DNA from: Flemingiibacterium sp045586505
Lineage (GTDB): Bacteria > Bacillota > Clostridia > Oscillospirales > CAG-272
Assembly: GCA_045586505.1 (NCBI GenBank)
Contig: JAZNAL010000010.1
Span: forward strand, 1 to 22,299
Reading direction: 5' to 3'
DNA length: 22,299 nt
Numbering within the stretch: position 1 is the first letter of the stretch; each line of letters begins with the position of its first letter. The notes beneath the pieces were generated by a model. The model had not been told where the DNA came from. It saw only the letters and a program-made list of their open reading frames with translations, and made no database searches. Both the position numbers and the translations under genes were made by a program. Shown here in pieces: positions 12,566 through 20,459 of this stretch.

Positions 12566-15090
12566 TATTCGTTTGGTTCCTCATTTTCGGATTCCAAAGT
12601 GTCAGAAGGAGCAGTGGTGTCGGTATTTTCTTCGGGATTTTCATCCTTGTTGACGGACACCTTTGCAAAGTTTACGATAGACGCACCTTCGGCAAGTCTC
12701 ATCACAATTACACCGCCCGCACTGCGCCTGTAGAACGGAATTCCGCTAACGGGAGTTCTTATAATCGTACCTTCGGTGGTAATGAGCATGATATCGTCAT
12801 CCTCGGAAACCGTGGCAATACCCGCAAGCTCGCCGGTACGCTCGGAAATACCGTGACACATTACGCCCTTGACGCCTCTTGAATGCGCGGTAAACTCGGA
12901 AAATTCGCATCGCTTGCCAAATCCCTTTTCGGTGATGGTTATAAGCGCTCTTTCGTTGTCCACCAGAGTCGCACCGACTACATAATCACCCTGGGCAAGC
13001 CTGATACCGCGCACACCGCGTGCACCTCTACCCATAGAACGTACATCCGCTTCCTCAAAGCGTGCGGACAAACCGTTGTGAGTAGCAATGATGATACCGT
13101 CTTTGCCGGTGGTATGCTTTACAAAGGAAAGCTCGTCGCCCTCATCAAGAGTAATAGCGATCTTGCCGCCCTTTCTCTGATACTCAAAGTCGGAGAGCAG
13201 AGTCCTCTTAACAACACCCATGCGAGTAACCATGAAGAGGTACTCATTATCCGAAAACGCAGGTATGGAAATGATTGCCGTTACCTTTTCGCCCTCGGAA
13301 AGCTCAAGTACATTTACGATATTCGAGCCCTTTGCGGTACGTCCCGCTTCGGGGATCTGGTAGGTCTTACGGGTATGTACCTTACCCGTATTGGTGAACA
13401 TCATGATAAATGAATGGCTGTGTGCCACCACTACGTCGGCAATGGCGTCATCCTCCTTGGTGGTCATACCGATGATGCCCTTACCGCCGCGGCGCTGTGC
13501 CGTATAGGTATCGGCAGGCTGACGCTTGATATATCCGTCGCCGGTAAGCGTAATAACGCAGTCATGACGCTCGATAAGATCCTCGTAAACGATATCGTCC
13601 TCTGCGGCAACAAGCTCTGTCTTGCGGTCGTCGGCGAACTTTTCCTTGATCTCAAGCATCTCATTACGGATAATATCCTTGATCTTGGCTTCATCTGCAA
13701 GAATGCCTTCAAGCTCTGCTATAGTCTCATAGAGCTTTGCGAGACGCTCCTCTATCTTCTGACGCTCCATGCCGGAAAGACGTCCAAGCGTCATCTCGAC
13801 TATCGCCTGTGCCTGGATTTCGGTGAGACCGAAGCGATCCATAAGCTGTACCTTGGCATCGGCGATGGATGCCGAGCCGCGGATAACCTTGATGACCTCT
13901 TCGATATTATCGATTGCGATCTTATATCCCTCGAAGATGTGAGCCTCACGTCTTGCCTTTTCAAGATCAAATTTGACGCGGCGTGTGATGACCTCCTCCT
14001 GGTGAGCTATATAATGTTCAAGTATCTGCTTTAAGTTGAGCACCTTCGGCACGTTGTTTACCAGCGCCAGCATATTGAAGGCGCAGGTATCCTGGAGCTG
14101 ACTGTACTTATAAAGCTGATTGAGAATGATCTGACCGTTTGCATCCCGGCGATAGGTGATCTCAATATGAACTTCCTTGGAACGGTCGGAAAGGTCCACG
14201 ATCTCGGTGATGCCCTCGATACGCTTATCCTTTACAAGATCGGCTATAGCTTCCACAAGCATCTTTTTGTTGACCTGATAAGGAAGCTCCGTGACGATGA
14301 TCTTATGATGCTCCTCGTCTATTTCACACTTTGCGCGTACCATAACGTGTCCGCGACCGGTGGTGTATGCCTCATAAATACCGTTTGAGCCGTAAACTGT
14401 AGCGGCGGTAGGAAAGTCGGGACCCTTTATAAACTGCATCAGATCCTTTATCTGCGCATCTGGATTGTCCATCAGATACAGCGTACCGTCGATTACCTCG
14501 CCTAAATTGTGCGGCGGAATGTTGGTCGCCATACCAACTGCGATACCGATGGAGCCGTTTACAAGCAGATTAGGGAAGCGCGCAGGAAGTACGCTCGGCT
14601 CTTCATGAGTATTATCGAAGTTAGGGACGAAATCTACAACATCCTTTTCGATATCGCTCATCATTTCGTTTGACAGCTTGGCAAGTCTTGCCTCGGTATA
14701 ACGGTAAGCCGCCGCCTTATCGCCGTCGATGGAGCCGAAGTTACCCTGACCCTGTACAAGCGGGTAACGCAGAGAGAAGGGCTGAGCAAGACGTACCATG
14801 GTATCATATACGGCAGAGTCACCGTGAGGATGATATCTACCCAGCACGTTACCGACTGTCGTTGCGGACTTACGGAAATCCTTGTCATAGGTGAGCTTAT
14901 CTTCGTACATAGCGTAAAGTATACGTCTGTGTACAGGCTTGAGTCCGTCGCGAACATCGGGGAGCGCTCGGGACATGATAACACTCATGGAATAGGCGAT
15001 AAATGAGCTTTTTACCTCCGACTCCATTTCAATGCCGACTATTTTTTGATCCGGAAATTCAATATTTTCGATTTGATCGTTCTTCTTCAT
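12565..15090 (-). CDS. gyrA: DNA gyrase subunit A
   Basis: This 841-residue subunit cuts and rejoins DNA for negative supercoiling, together with GyrB. The catalytic tyrosine is Y131 (RYTEARL). The quinolone-determining region YHPHGDSAVYD has Ser92 and Asp96, the unmutated residues equivalent to E. coli Ser83 and Asp87. The winged-helix/tower and coiled-coil regions run to about 500. The C-terminal beta-pinwheel starts with the GyrA box QRRGGKG (532-538), which separates gyrase from topoisomerase IV. The end is an acidic tail (about 810-841). The ATG at 15090 has AAAGAGGG as its ribosome site. It follows gyrB after a 293-base gap and overlaps the downstream lipoprotein gene by one base. Confidence 0.98.
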   Translation of the reverse strand: MKKNDQIENIEFPDQKIVGIEMESEVKSSFIAYSMSVIMSRALPDVRDGLKPVHRRILYAMYEDKLTYDKDFRKSATTVGNVLGRYHPHGDSAVYDTMVRLAQPFSLRYPLVQGQGNFGSIDGDKAAAYRYTEARLAKLSNEMMSDIEKDVVDFVPNFDNTHEEPSVLPARFPNLLVNGSIGIAVGMATNIPPHNLGEVIDGTLYLMDNPDAQIKDLMQFIKGPDFPTAATVYGSNGIYEAYTTGRGHVMVRAKCEIDEEHHKIIVTELPYQVNKKMLVEAIADLVKDKRIEGITEIVDLSDRSKEVHIEITYRRDANGQIILNQLYKYSQLQDTCAFNMLALVNNVPKVLNLKQILEHYIAHQEEVITRRVKFDLEKARREAHIFEGYKIAIDNIEEVIKVIRGSASIADAKVQLMDRFGLTEIQAQAIVEMTLGRLSGMERQKIEERLAKLYETIAELEGILADEAKIKDIIRNEMLEIKEKFADDRKTELVAAEDDIVYEDLIERHDCVITLTGDGYIKRQPADTYTAQRRGGKGIIGMTTKEDDAIADVVVAHSHSFIMMFTNTGKVHTRKTYQIPEAGRTAKGSNIVNVLELSEGEKVTAIISIPAFSDNEYLFMVTRMGVVKRTLLSDFEYQRKGGKIAITLDEGDELSFVKHTTGKDGIIIATHNGLSARFEEADVRSMGRGARGVRGIRLAQGDYVVGATLVDNERALITITEKGFGKRCEFSEFTAHSRGVKGVMCHGISERTGELAGIATVSEDDDIMLITTEGTIIRTPVSGIPFYRRSAGGVIVMRLAEGASIVNFAKVSVNKDENPEENTDTTAPSDTLESENEEPNE

Positions 15091-15166
15091 TTTGACCCTC
15101 TTTATTTCGACAGGTTTGTTTGTAATACCTGCCTATTTTTATGTGGGAAATCCTTTATTCCACTTA

Positions 15167-15324
15167 TTTTCCACAGCTTTGACAGCACCGTTGTGGAAAA
15201 TGTGTATTTCTATTAACATTTTGCATTTTTCGGCTTGCTGTCTTGCTAATATAGGCTGACACAAACGGTCTTTTACAACTTTCAAACGGAGTTTTCCACA
15301 GGTTTTCAAAGACCGTGTGGAAAA
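15167..15324. repeat. Four TTTTCCACA (DnaA-box-like) sites in two inverted pairs, gyrB-gyrA gap
   Basis: TTTTCCACA at 15167-15175 faces TGTGGAAAA at 15192-15200. TTTTCCACA at 15292-15300 faces TGTGGAAAA at 15316-15324; the latter pair extends to 10 bp, GTTTTCCACA / TGTGGAAAAC. Each is one base from the DnaA-box consensus TTATCCACA. The 293-base gap (15091-15383) holds no gene I can support and no convincing gyrA promoter, though TATATT-like boxes occur. The sites may bind DnaA or form RNA hairpins; no T-run follows them. Confidence 0.6.
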
Positions 15325-15383
15325 CCTTTACCCGCTGATAAGCTTGTTTATAACACAAAAAACCATTTGCTGACAGTAATTAC

Positions 15384-17363
15384 TCAGATATCGAGATTGG
15401 TGGCATAAATCGCATTTTCCTCGATAAACTCACGGCGCGGCTCTACGTTGTCGCCCATGAGCACCGAGAACATCTCGTCACAAGCTATGGCATCCTCAAT
15501 GGTAACCTTCAGAAGCGTACGCTGTTCGGGGTCCATGGTAGTCTCCCAAAGCTGGTCGGGGTTCATCTCACCAAGACCCTTGTAACGGCTGGTCTTTGTA
15601 CCGACCTCACCGATCTCGGAAAGTATGGCATCACGCTCTGCGTCGCTGTAAGCGTAGTGATTCTTCTTACCCTTGGTAATCTTATACAGCGGAGGCTGTG
15701 CGAGGAAGATGTGACCGTCCTCAATAAGCTGCTTCATGTGTCTGAAGAAGAAGGTCAGAAGCAGTATTCTGATATGAGATCCGTCCACGTCCGCATCGGC
15801 CATGAGAATGTTCTTGCCGTAACGGAGCTTTGTGGGATCGAATTCGTCGCCGATACCGCATCCCAGCGCCTGAATGATCGGAATCAGCGAGGAATTGGAG
15901 TATACCTTGTCAAGTCGGCTCTTTTCAACGTTCAGAACCTTACCGCGCAGAGGGAGTATCGCCTGGAAGCGGCTGTTTCGTCCGCTCTTAGCAGAGCCGC
16001 CCGCGGAGTCACCCTCGACTAAATACAGCTCTGTAAGCTCCGTACGCTTCTCCTGGCAGTCGGAAAGCTTGCCGGGAAGCCCCGAGCCTTCAAGCACGCT
16101 CTTGCGGCGTGTAAGCTCGCGAGCCTTCTTCGCAGCTTCACGTGCTCTGGAAGCGGCAAGGGATTTTTCAAGCACTACCTTCGCAGTATTCGGATGCTCC
16201 TCTAAATATTCGGCAAGCTTGTCCTTCATGAGACCCGCCACAAGAGTACGCATCTCTGAGTTTCCGAGCTTCGCCTTGGTCTGGCTCTCAAACTGGGCGT
16301 CGGTAAGCTTTACGCTGATAACCGCGCACAGACCCTCGCGGGTATCCTCACCTGTCAGCTTCTCTTCAGCTTTCAATATGCCGTGAGTGTGAGCGTAATC
16401 GTTTAAAACGCTTGTAAGCGCGGTGGTAAAGCCGGTTTCATGTGTACCGCCCTCGATGGTATGCATATTATTGGCAAAGGACATGATAACTTCGTTGTAG
16501 CTGTCATTATACTGTAATGCTACCTCCGCAATGGAGTCACCCTTGTCCGCCTTCATGTAAATAACGTCGGGATGTATCATTGCCACATGACGCTTGTTCT
16601 GCAGATGCTCGACAAAGCTCTTTATACCGCCCTCGTAGCACAGCACGACCTCAGAAGGACCGAAACGCTTTCTTATTTCAAGCGTTTCCTCGTCCGCATC
16701 GTTATCAGCCTCAGAAAGTCCCTCACCTCTCTCATCGCGGAGTATAATCTTTACGCCCGCGTTGAGAAATGCCTGCTCGCGAAGACGGTTCTCGATGACC
16801 TTGTAGTCAAGGACGAGCTCCTCGAAAATGGTGGGGTCAGGCTGAAAGCGCACATAAAGACCGTGCTCGCCGTTTGACGATCCCACATGATTGAAGGGAC
16901 GTGCAACCTTACCGCGCTCAAATCGCTCGGTGTAACGCTCGCCGTCATGACAGTTGTCAACCTCCATCCATTCGGACAAAGCGTTAACGACAGATGCACC
17001 GACACCGTGCAGACCGCCCGCGATCTTATATCCCTCACCGCCGAATTTACCACCTGCATGAAGCACTGTAAACACCACTTCAAGTGTCGGTATCTTCTTT
17101 TTGGCGTGGATTCCGCTGGGCACACCGCGTCCGTTGTCCTTTACAGAAACGCTGTTATCCTTATGGAGGGTCACTATGATGCTCTCACAGTATCCTGCCA
17201 GCGCCTCATCGATAGAGTTGTCCACGATCTCGTATACAAGATGATGAAGACCTCTTATAGAGGTTGAGCCGATATACATACCGGGGCGCTTACGCACCGC
17301 CTCCAAACCTTCAAGCACCTGTATTTGGCTTTCGTCGTAGCTGCTTACGTTTTGTTCTGACAT
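15384..17363 (-). CDS. gyrB: DNA gyrase subunit B
   Basis: This 659-residue ATPase subunit drives strand passage by gyrase. The N-terminal GHKL ATPase shows VYEIVDNSIDEALAGY (43-58; catalytic E45, Mg-binding N49) and DNGRGVPSGIH (76-86). The GGLHGVGASVVNALS nucleotide-lid segment follows at about 116-130. The TOPRIM domain shows LYLVEGDSAGGSAKSGR and MADADVDGSHI, the acidic metal-binding residues. The C-terminus ends with TTMDPEQRTLLKV and the usual YATNLDI-type end. The length fits Gram-positive GyrB, lacking the 165-residue insert of the E. coli protein. The ATG at 17363 has GAGGT upstream. It lies 41 bases downstream of remB and in one run of genes with dnaN and recF. Confidence 0.98.
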   Translation of the reverse strand: MSEQNVSSYDESQIQVLEGLEAVRKRPGMYIGSTSIRGLHHLVYEIVDNSIDEALAGYCESIIVTLHKDNSVSVKDNGRGVPSGIHAKKKIPTLEVVFTVLHAGGKFGGEGYKIAGGLHGVGASVVNALSEWMEVDNCHDGERYTERFERGKVARPFNHVGSSNGEHGLYVRFQPDPTIFEELVLDYKVIENRLREQAFLNAGVKIILRDERGEGLSEADNDADEETLEIRKRFGPSEVVLCYEGGIKSFVEHLQNKRHVAMIHPDVIYMKADKGDSIAEVALQYNDSYNEVIMSFANNMHTIEGGTHETGFTTALTSVLNDYAHTHGILKAEEKLTGEDTREGLCAVISVKLTDAQFESQTKAKLGNSEMRTLVAGLMKDKLAEYLEEHPNTAKVVLEKSLAASRAREAAKKARELTRRKSVLEGSGLPGKLSDCQEKRTELTELYLVEGDSAGGSAKSGRNSRFQAILPLRGKVLNVEKSRLDKVYSNSSLIPIIQALGCGIGDEFDPTKLRYGKNILMADADVDGSHIRILLLTFFFRHMKQLIEDGHIFLAQPPLYKITKGKKNHYAYSDAERDAILSEIGEVGTKTSRYKGLGEMNPDQLWETTMDPEQRTLLKVTIEDAIACDEMFSVLMGDNVEPRREFIEENAIYATNLDI

Positions 17364-17404
17364 TTTTTACCTCGCACTTTTGAAGCTCTTTTTGAGCTGT
17401 GTTT

Positions 17405-17668
17405 TTATTCGTTTATTACCGAATCGACACGCCCCACAAGGGCGGATGTAGATATCTGCGACACGTAGACAGTATCGCGTCCGTCCCTGCCGGCGGTAAC
17501 GATAAAGGATTTCGGTATCTCCTCTTTTATATTTATCATACGTCCCTCGCGCTCCGCAGCACGGAGATAATCACGAGTGGGCATCGCCATTGTAGCGGTG
17601 TCCATATCGAATATCCCGATAATATCGCGGGTGCGGATAATACGGTTGTTGCCTGCGTGTGTGTACAT
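17405..17668 (-). CDS. remB: RemB/YaaB family protein (DUF370)
   Basis: This 87-residue protein matches the small DUF370 family by its N-terminal pattern MYTHAGNNRIIRTRDIIGIFDMDTAT and FIVTAGRDGRDTVYVSQISTSALVGR. In Bacillus subtilis the gene between recF and gyrB is remB (yaaB), required for full biofilm matrix expression; its paralogue RemA is a ring-forming DNA-binding activator. The role in a Clostridia species is not known. GGAG precedes the ATG by about seven bases. It starts 13 bases after recF and ends 41 bases before gyrB. The position alone makes the assignment strong. Confidence 0.85.
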   Translation of the reverse strand: MYTHAGNNRIIRTRDIIGIFDMDTATMAMPTRDYLRAAEREGRMINIKEEIPKSFIVTAGRDGRDTVYVSQISTSALVGRVDSVINE

Positions 17669-17681
17669 TTTTTGCTCCTAA

Positions 17682-18809
17682 CTAATTCCTGTCCCAATAG
17701 AGTCCGTCTTCGACATCGATAAACTTCGCGTCAGATTCAACCGGAGGAGGGGTGCAGGTGGTCATTATGACCTGTCTCTTTCCAAGCTGTGAGAGAAGAA
17801 ACCGCTGACGTCTCGGATCAAGCTCTGAGAGCACGTCATCAAAAAGGAAAACAGGATACTCTCCCGAATATTCCATGGAGATTTCTCCTTCTCCAAGCTT
17901 CATTGCAAGCGCAATGGAGCGCTGCTGTCCCTGAGAAGCGAACTGACGAGCTTCTCTGCCGTCAAGATATATCTCGATGTCATCCTTGTGCGAACCGTAG
18001 AGCGTTATGCCCGCACTAATCTCACGGGATGTATTTTCGCATAACAGCTTTAAATAATGCTCATATGCTTCCATCTCTGAAAGACGGTCAAAGCTCTTCA
18101 TGCTGTTTTTGTAGCGAAGCTCCGGCACCTCGTGAGGATTCTCTTCCCCACCCTCGGCAAGCTCACAGAAAAATTTCTTGACCGACATATCAAGCCGACG
18201 CACATATTCGCTGCGCGTCTTATAAATCAGCGCCGATTCCCTTGCAAGCTGTTCTGAGTAAACCTCAAGCAGTGAAGCGTCTCCAAAGCCCTCGGAAAGC
18301 TGTTTTAAGAGCGCATTTCGCTGAGTCAGGATCTTATTGAATCTCTGCAGGGATTTAAGATATACCGGTCTTAACTGACATATGGCTATATCCATAAAGC
18401 TTCGGCGCTCTGCGGGACCTTCCTTTACTATTGCAAGATGCTCCGGACAAAACAGCACAGCGCGGAATACTCCGATAAGCTCGGAGATCCTCGGAAGCGA
18501 AACACCGTTCTTGCGGCATTCTCTGCGTTTTCCCGTTTCGGCACTGTACGCCTTAAAGAACAGCTCCTGCTGCCTTTCGGAATCCTGCATTGTCAGCGCG
18601 ACCTCAAAATAATCCTCTCCAAACTTCACCATATCCCGCTCACGGGGAGTCCTGAAGCTTTTACCGGATGCCATCAGATAAATTCCCTCAAGTGCATTAG
18701 TCTTACCCTCTGCATTGTTGCCGATAAGCACATTCACACCCGGTGAGAATTCAATATCAGCGCTTTCAATATTGCGAAAGCCGCGATAGCTTATCCTCTC
18801 GGCGATCAT
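17682..18809 (-). CDS. recF: DNA replication and repair protein RecF
   Basis: This 375-residue SMC/ABC-type ATPase helps load RecA at single-strand gaps with RecO and RecR. Walker A is GNNAEGKT (30-37), the signature region ASQGQQRSIALAMKL, and Walker B VFLFDDVLSELD with the acidic pair D324-D325. The NAEGKTN loop and the start ISYRGFRNIESADIEF are typical of RecF. Its ATG overlaps the dnaN stop by four bases (ATGA type), so translation is coupled. In B. subtilis the S4-domain gene yaaA lies between dnaN and recF; it is absent here. Confidence 0.96.
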   Translation of the reverse strand: MIAERISYRGFRNIESADIEFSPGVNVLIGNNAEGKTNALEGIYLMASGKSFRTPRERDMVKFGEDYFEVALTMQDSERQQELFFKAYSAETGKRRECRKNGVSLPRISELIGVFRAVLFCPEHLAIVKEGPAERRSFMDIAICQLRPVYLKSLQRFNKILTQRNALLKQLSEGFGDASLLEVYSEQLARESALIYKTRSEYVRRLDMSVKKFFCELAEGGEENPHEVPELRYKNSMKSFDRLSEMEAYEHYLKLLCENTSREISAGITLYGSHKDDIEIYLDGREARQFASQGQQRSIALAMKLGEGEISMEYSGEYPVFLFDDVLSELDPRRQRFLLSQLGKRQVIMTTCTPPPVESDAKFIDVEDGLYWDRN

Positions 18810-19945
18810 TTCATCTTGCAGGGCAGAACGAGGAAGGTAAATTTATCGTTTTCATCCGCTTCAAGAGGTTCTATAACCATGCTTATGAAGGGAGAGGAGA
18901 GTGAAAGTCTCAGCTTTTCACACTGCGATGCCTTAAGAGCCTCGGTAAGATAACGGCAATTGAAGCCTATTTCAATATCTCCGCCGTTATGAGAGGTTGG
19001 GATTTCGTCGCGTACCTTGCCGTTTACGGAAACTGAGGTGATCTCAAGTCTGTTGTCATGGAAATGACAGCGCGCCAGAGATTTATTCTTACCCGCGGAA
19101 TCGTCGGTAACCAGCGATGCACGGTTAAGCGCTCCCTCGAAAATTTCAGTATCTATATCAACAAAAATTGAACTGTTCTGAGGGATTATACGCTCGTAGT
19201 CGATATATTCACCCTCGATAAGACGTGAGAAGAATACTGTGTCGCGCTTATTAAAGCGGAAAATAACCTGTTTGCGGTTAAGGCTGATAAACACATATTC
19301 ATCGTTCTCGTAAAGGAGTTTTACGATCTCCGAAAGTGTTCTGCCGGGAATAATAAAGGAAGCGTCAAGCTCTTGTTCGGATACATTTTCAAGCTCGCAA
19401 AGCTTTTCACGTATAGCAAGTCTGAAGCTGTCACAGCCGACTGTAGTTATATGATTGCCCTTTAATTTGAAATAAGCACCGTTGAAGGTCGCGCGCGCAT
19501 CATTTTGAGCCACTGCGAACAATGTTTGGGAGATCATATTTTTGAGATCACCCTGCTTTATATTAAAGCCGATATTATTTGATATATCCGGAAGTGTGGG
19601 AAATTCCTTTGCATCCATGCTATTAAGCTCGAATTCGGAGCTTCCGCTTACCAGCTTTGCTCTGTAGTATTCGTTTACTTCAAGCTCCACCATTCCCGCC
19701 GGCATCAGCTTGATAATGGAATTGAGGCTCTGCGCATTTATAATGCAGGAACCGGGCTCAATAATTTCCGCATCGATTTTGATAGTCATACCCTTTTCAA
19801 GGTCGTAGGAGGTAAGTACTACCTTATCATCCTCACAGGAGATGAGAATACCTTCTACAGCGGTAATCGTATTTTTAGTTGAAACGCAGTACATCGCATT
19901 GCTTACTGCTTCCTGGATGATTGGTCTTGAAAAACGAATTTTCAT
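18806..19945 (-). CDS. dnaN: DNA polymerase III beta sliding clamp
   Basis: This 379-residue protein has the usual size and three-domain layout of the beta clamp: MKIRFSRPIIQEAVSNAMYCVSTKNTI at the N-terminus, GCDSFRLAI in domain II, and an FNCRYLTEAL...PLEADENDKFTFLVLPCKM end, where the last residues line the partner-binding pocket. It rings DNA and tethers the polymerase. The start at 19945 matches the family and is preceded by GAGGT; an open frame back to 20053 would add 36 non-family residues encoded by the AT-rich origin DNA. The probable promoter is at 20365-20393, inside oriC. recF overlaps its end. Confidence 0.97.
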   Translation of the reverse strand: MKIRFSRPIIQEAVSNAMYCVSTKNTITAVEGILISCEDDKVVLTSYDLEKGMTIKIDAEIIEPGSCIINAQSLNSIIKLMPAGMVELEVNEYYRAKLVSGSSEFELNSMDAKEFPTLPDISNNIGFNIKQGDLKNMISQTLFAVAQNDARATFNGAYFKLKGNHITTVGCDSFRLAIREKLCELENVSEQELDASFIIPGRTLSEIVKLLYENDEYVFISLNRKQVIFRFNKRDTVFFSRLIEGEYIDYERIIPQNSSIFVDIDTEIFEGALNRASLVTDDSAGKNKSLARCHFHDNRLEITSVSVNGKVRDEIPTSHNGGDIEIGFNCRYLTEALKASQCEKLRLSLSSPFISMVIEPLEADENDKFTFLVLPCKMK

Positions 19946-19960
19946 AACAGGTAACCTCTC

Positions 19961-20010
19961 AATATTTTTTTTAAAGAAAAATAAATAAATAATAAAACAA
20001 TAAATAATTA
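19961..20010. other. AT-rich DNA-unwinding element of oriC
   Basis: This 50-base stretch has only two G/C bases and directly adjoins a phased TAG run. It lies 16 bases upstream of the dnaN start. In B. subtilis the unwinding site is likewise between dnaA and dnaN. The base composition is seen; the unwinding role is inferred. Confidence 0.7.
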
Positions 20011-20030
20011 GTAGACGTAGTAGTAGGGGG
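20009..20030 (+). other. DnaA-trio-like TAG run with G-rich end
   Basis: Read in threes from 20009: TAG TAG ACG TAG TAG TAG, then GGGG (20027-20030). In B. subtilis the basal unwinding system consists of TA(G/A) trios bound by single-strand DnaA, a GC-rich spacer and DnaA boxes, in this order and strand. The box next to the G-run here is only degenerate (TGTTGAAAA, 20040-20048). Confidence 0.65.
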
Positions 20031-20036
20031 TGTTGT

Positions 20037-20274
20037 TTCTGTTGAAAACTCAAAAAACAGCTTGTCTAATTGATTTATTTGACCTTAAAGTTGATTTTGT
20101 GATGTTGAGGAAGCTGTTTCTTTATGTGGATAAATTTTCTGTCTTTGAAAAAACGACTCCATATGTTGACAAATGTGGATAAAAAGCTGTTTATATGTTT
20201 AAAAGGCTGTGGGAATATTTAGGTGATTTTTGAGTGGTTGTTTAAAGTGTGGAAACTGTGTTCTGTTGAAAACT
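20037..20274. repeat. Short repeats inside oriC
   Basis: TTCTGTTGAAAACT occurs at 20037-20050 and again at 20261-20274, in the same direction. AAGCTGTTT occurs at 20111-20119 and 20184-20192 and inverted at 20055-20063. Variants are AAGGCTGT (20203-20210), AAACAGCC (20327-20334) and AGGCTGTTG near 20451. Their spacing is irregular. Confidence 0.6.
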
Positions 20275-20364
20275 GCCTTTAAAAGCAGCTGCAGAATGGT
20301 TTTGAACATTAGTTGAAAAAAATTTTAAACAGCCCTTTAGCTTCATCAAAAACAGAAAAATAAT

Positions 20365-20393
20365 ACTATAAAATAAGTTTTCCACAGTGTTAA
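20365..20393 (-). promoter_or_regulatory. Probable dnaN promoter with a DnaA-box in the spacer
   Basis: On the minus strand TTAACA (20388-20393) and TATAGT (20365-20370) are separated by 17 bases. The spacer contains the DnaA-box-like TGTGGAAAA (20378-20386 on plus as TTTTCCACA), so DnaA binding would block it. The leader would be about 410 bases and cross most of oriC. Confidence 0.5.
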
Positions 20394-20459
20394 TAACATC
20401 TAATAAAAGACTGTTTAAAAGGTGTATACAATTCCCTTTTTTAATGTAAAAGGCTGTTG

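Larger units (their letters stand above)
20031..20459. other. oriC: oriC core: DnaA-box region between dnaA and dnaN
   Basis: Two perfect DnaA boxes TGTGGATAA are at 20125-20133 and 20174-20182. One-mismatch sites are TGTGGAAAC (20248-20256, two mismatches) and TTTTCCACA (20378-20386, one mismatch). The region has no gene, is AT-rich and carries recurrent AAGCTGTTT motifs and a 14-base direct repeat. Together with the TAG run and AT-rich tract this is the best origin candidate in the window. The gap upstream of dnaA has no perfect box. Confidence 0.8.

Noticed and set aside
12840..14810. Resistance-type changes in the gyrase quinolone region
   Set aside because: GyrA Ser92 and Asp96 (14803-14817 region) are the unmutated residues, so there is no sign of quinolone resistance here.
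19946..20053. Longer N-terminus for dnaN
   Set aside because: The extra 36 residues are encoded by AT-rich origin DNA and the TAG run; the family starts at MKIRFSR.
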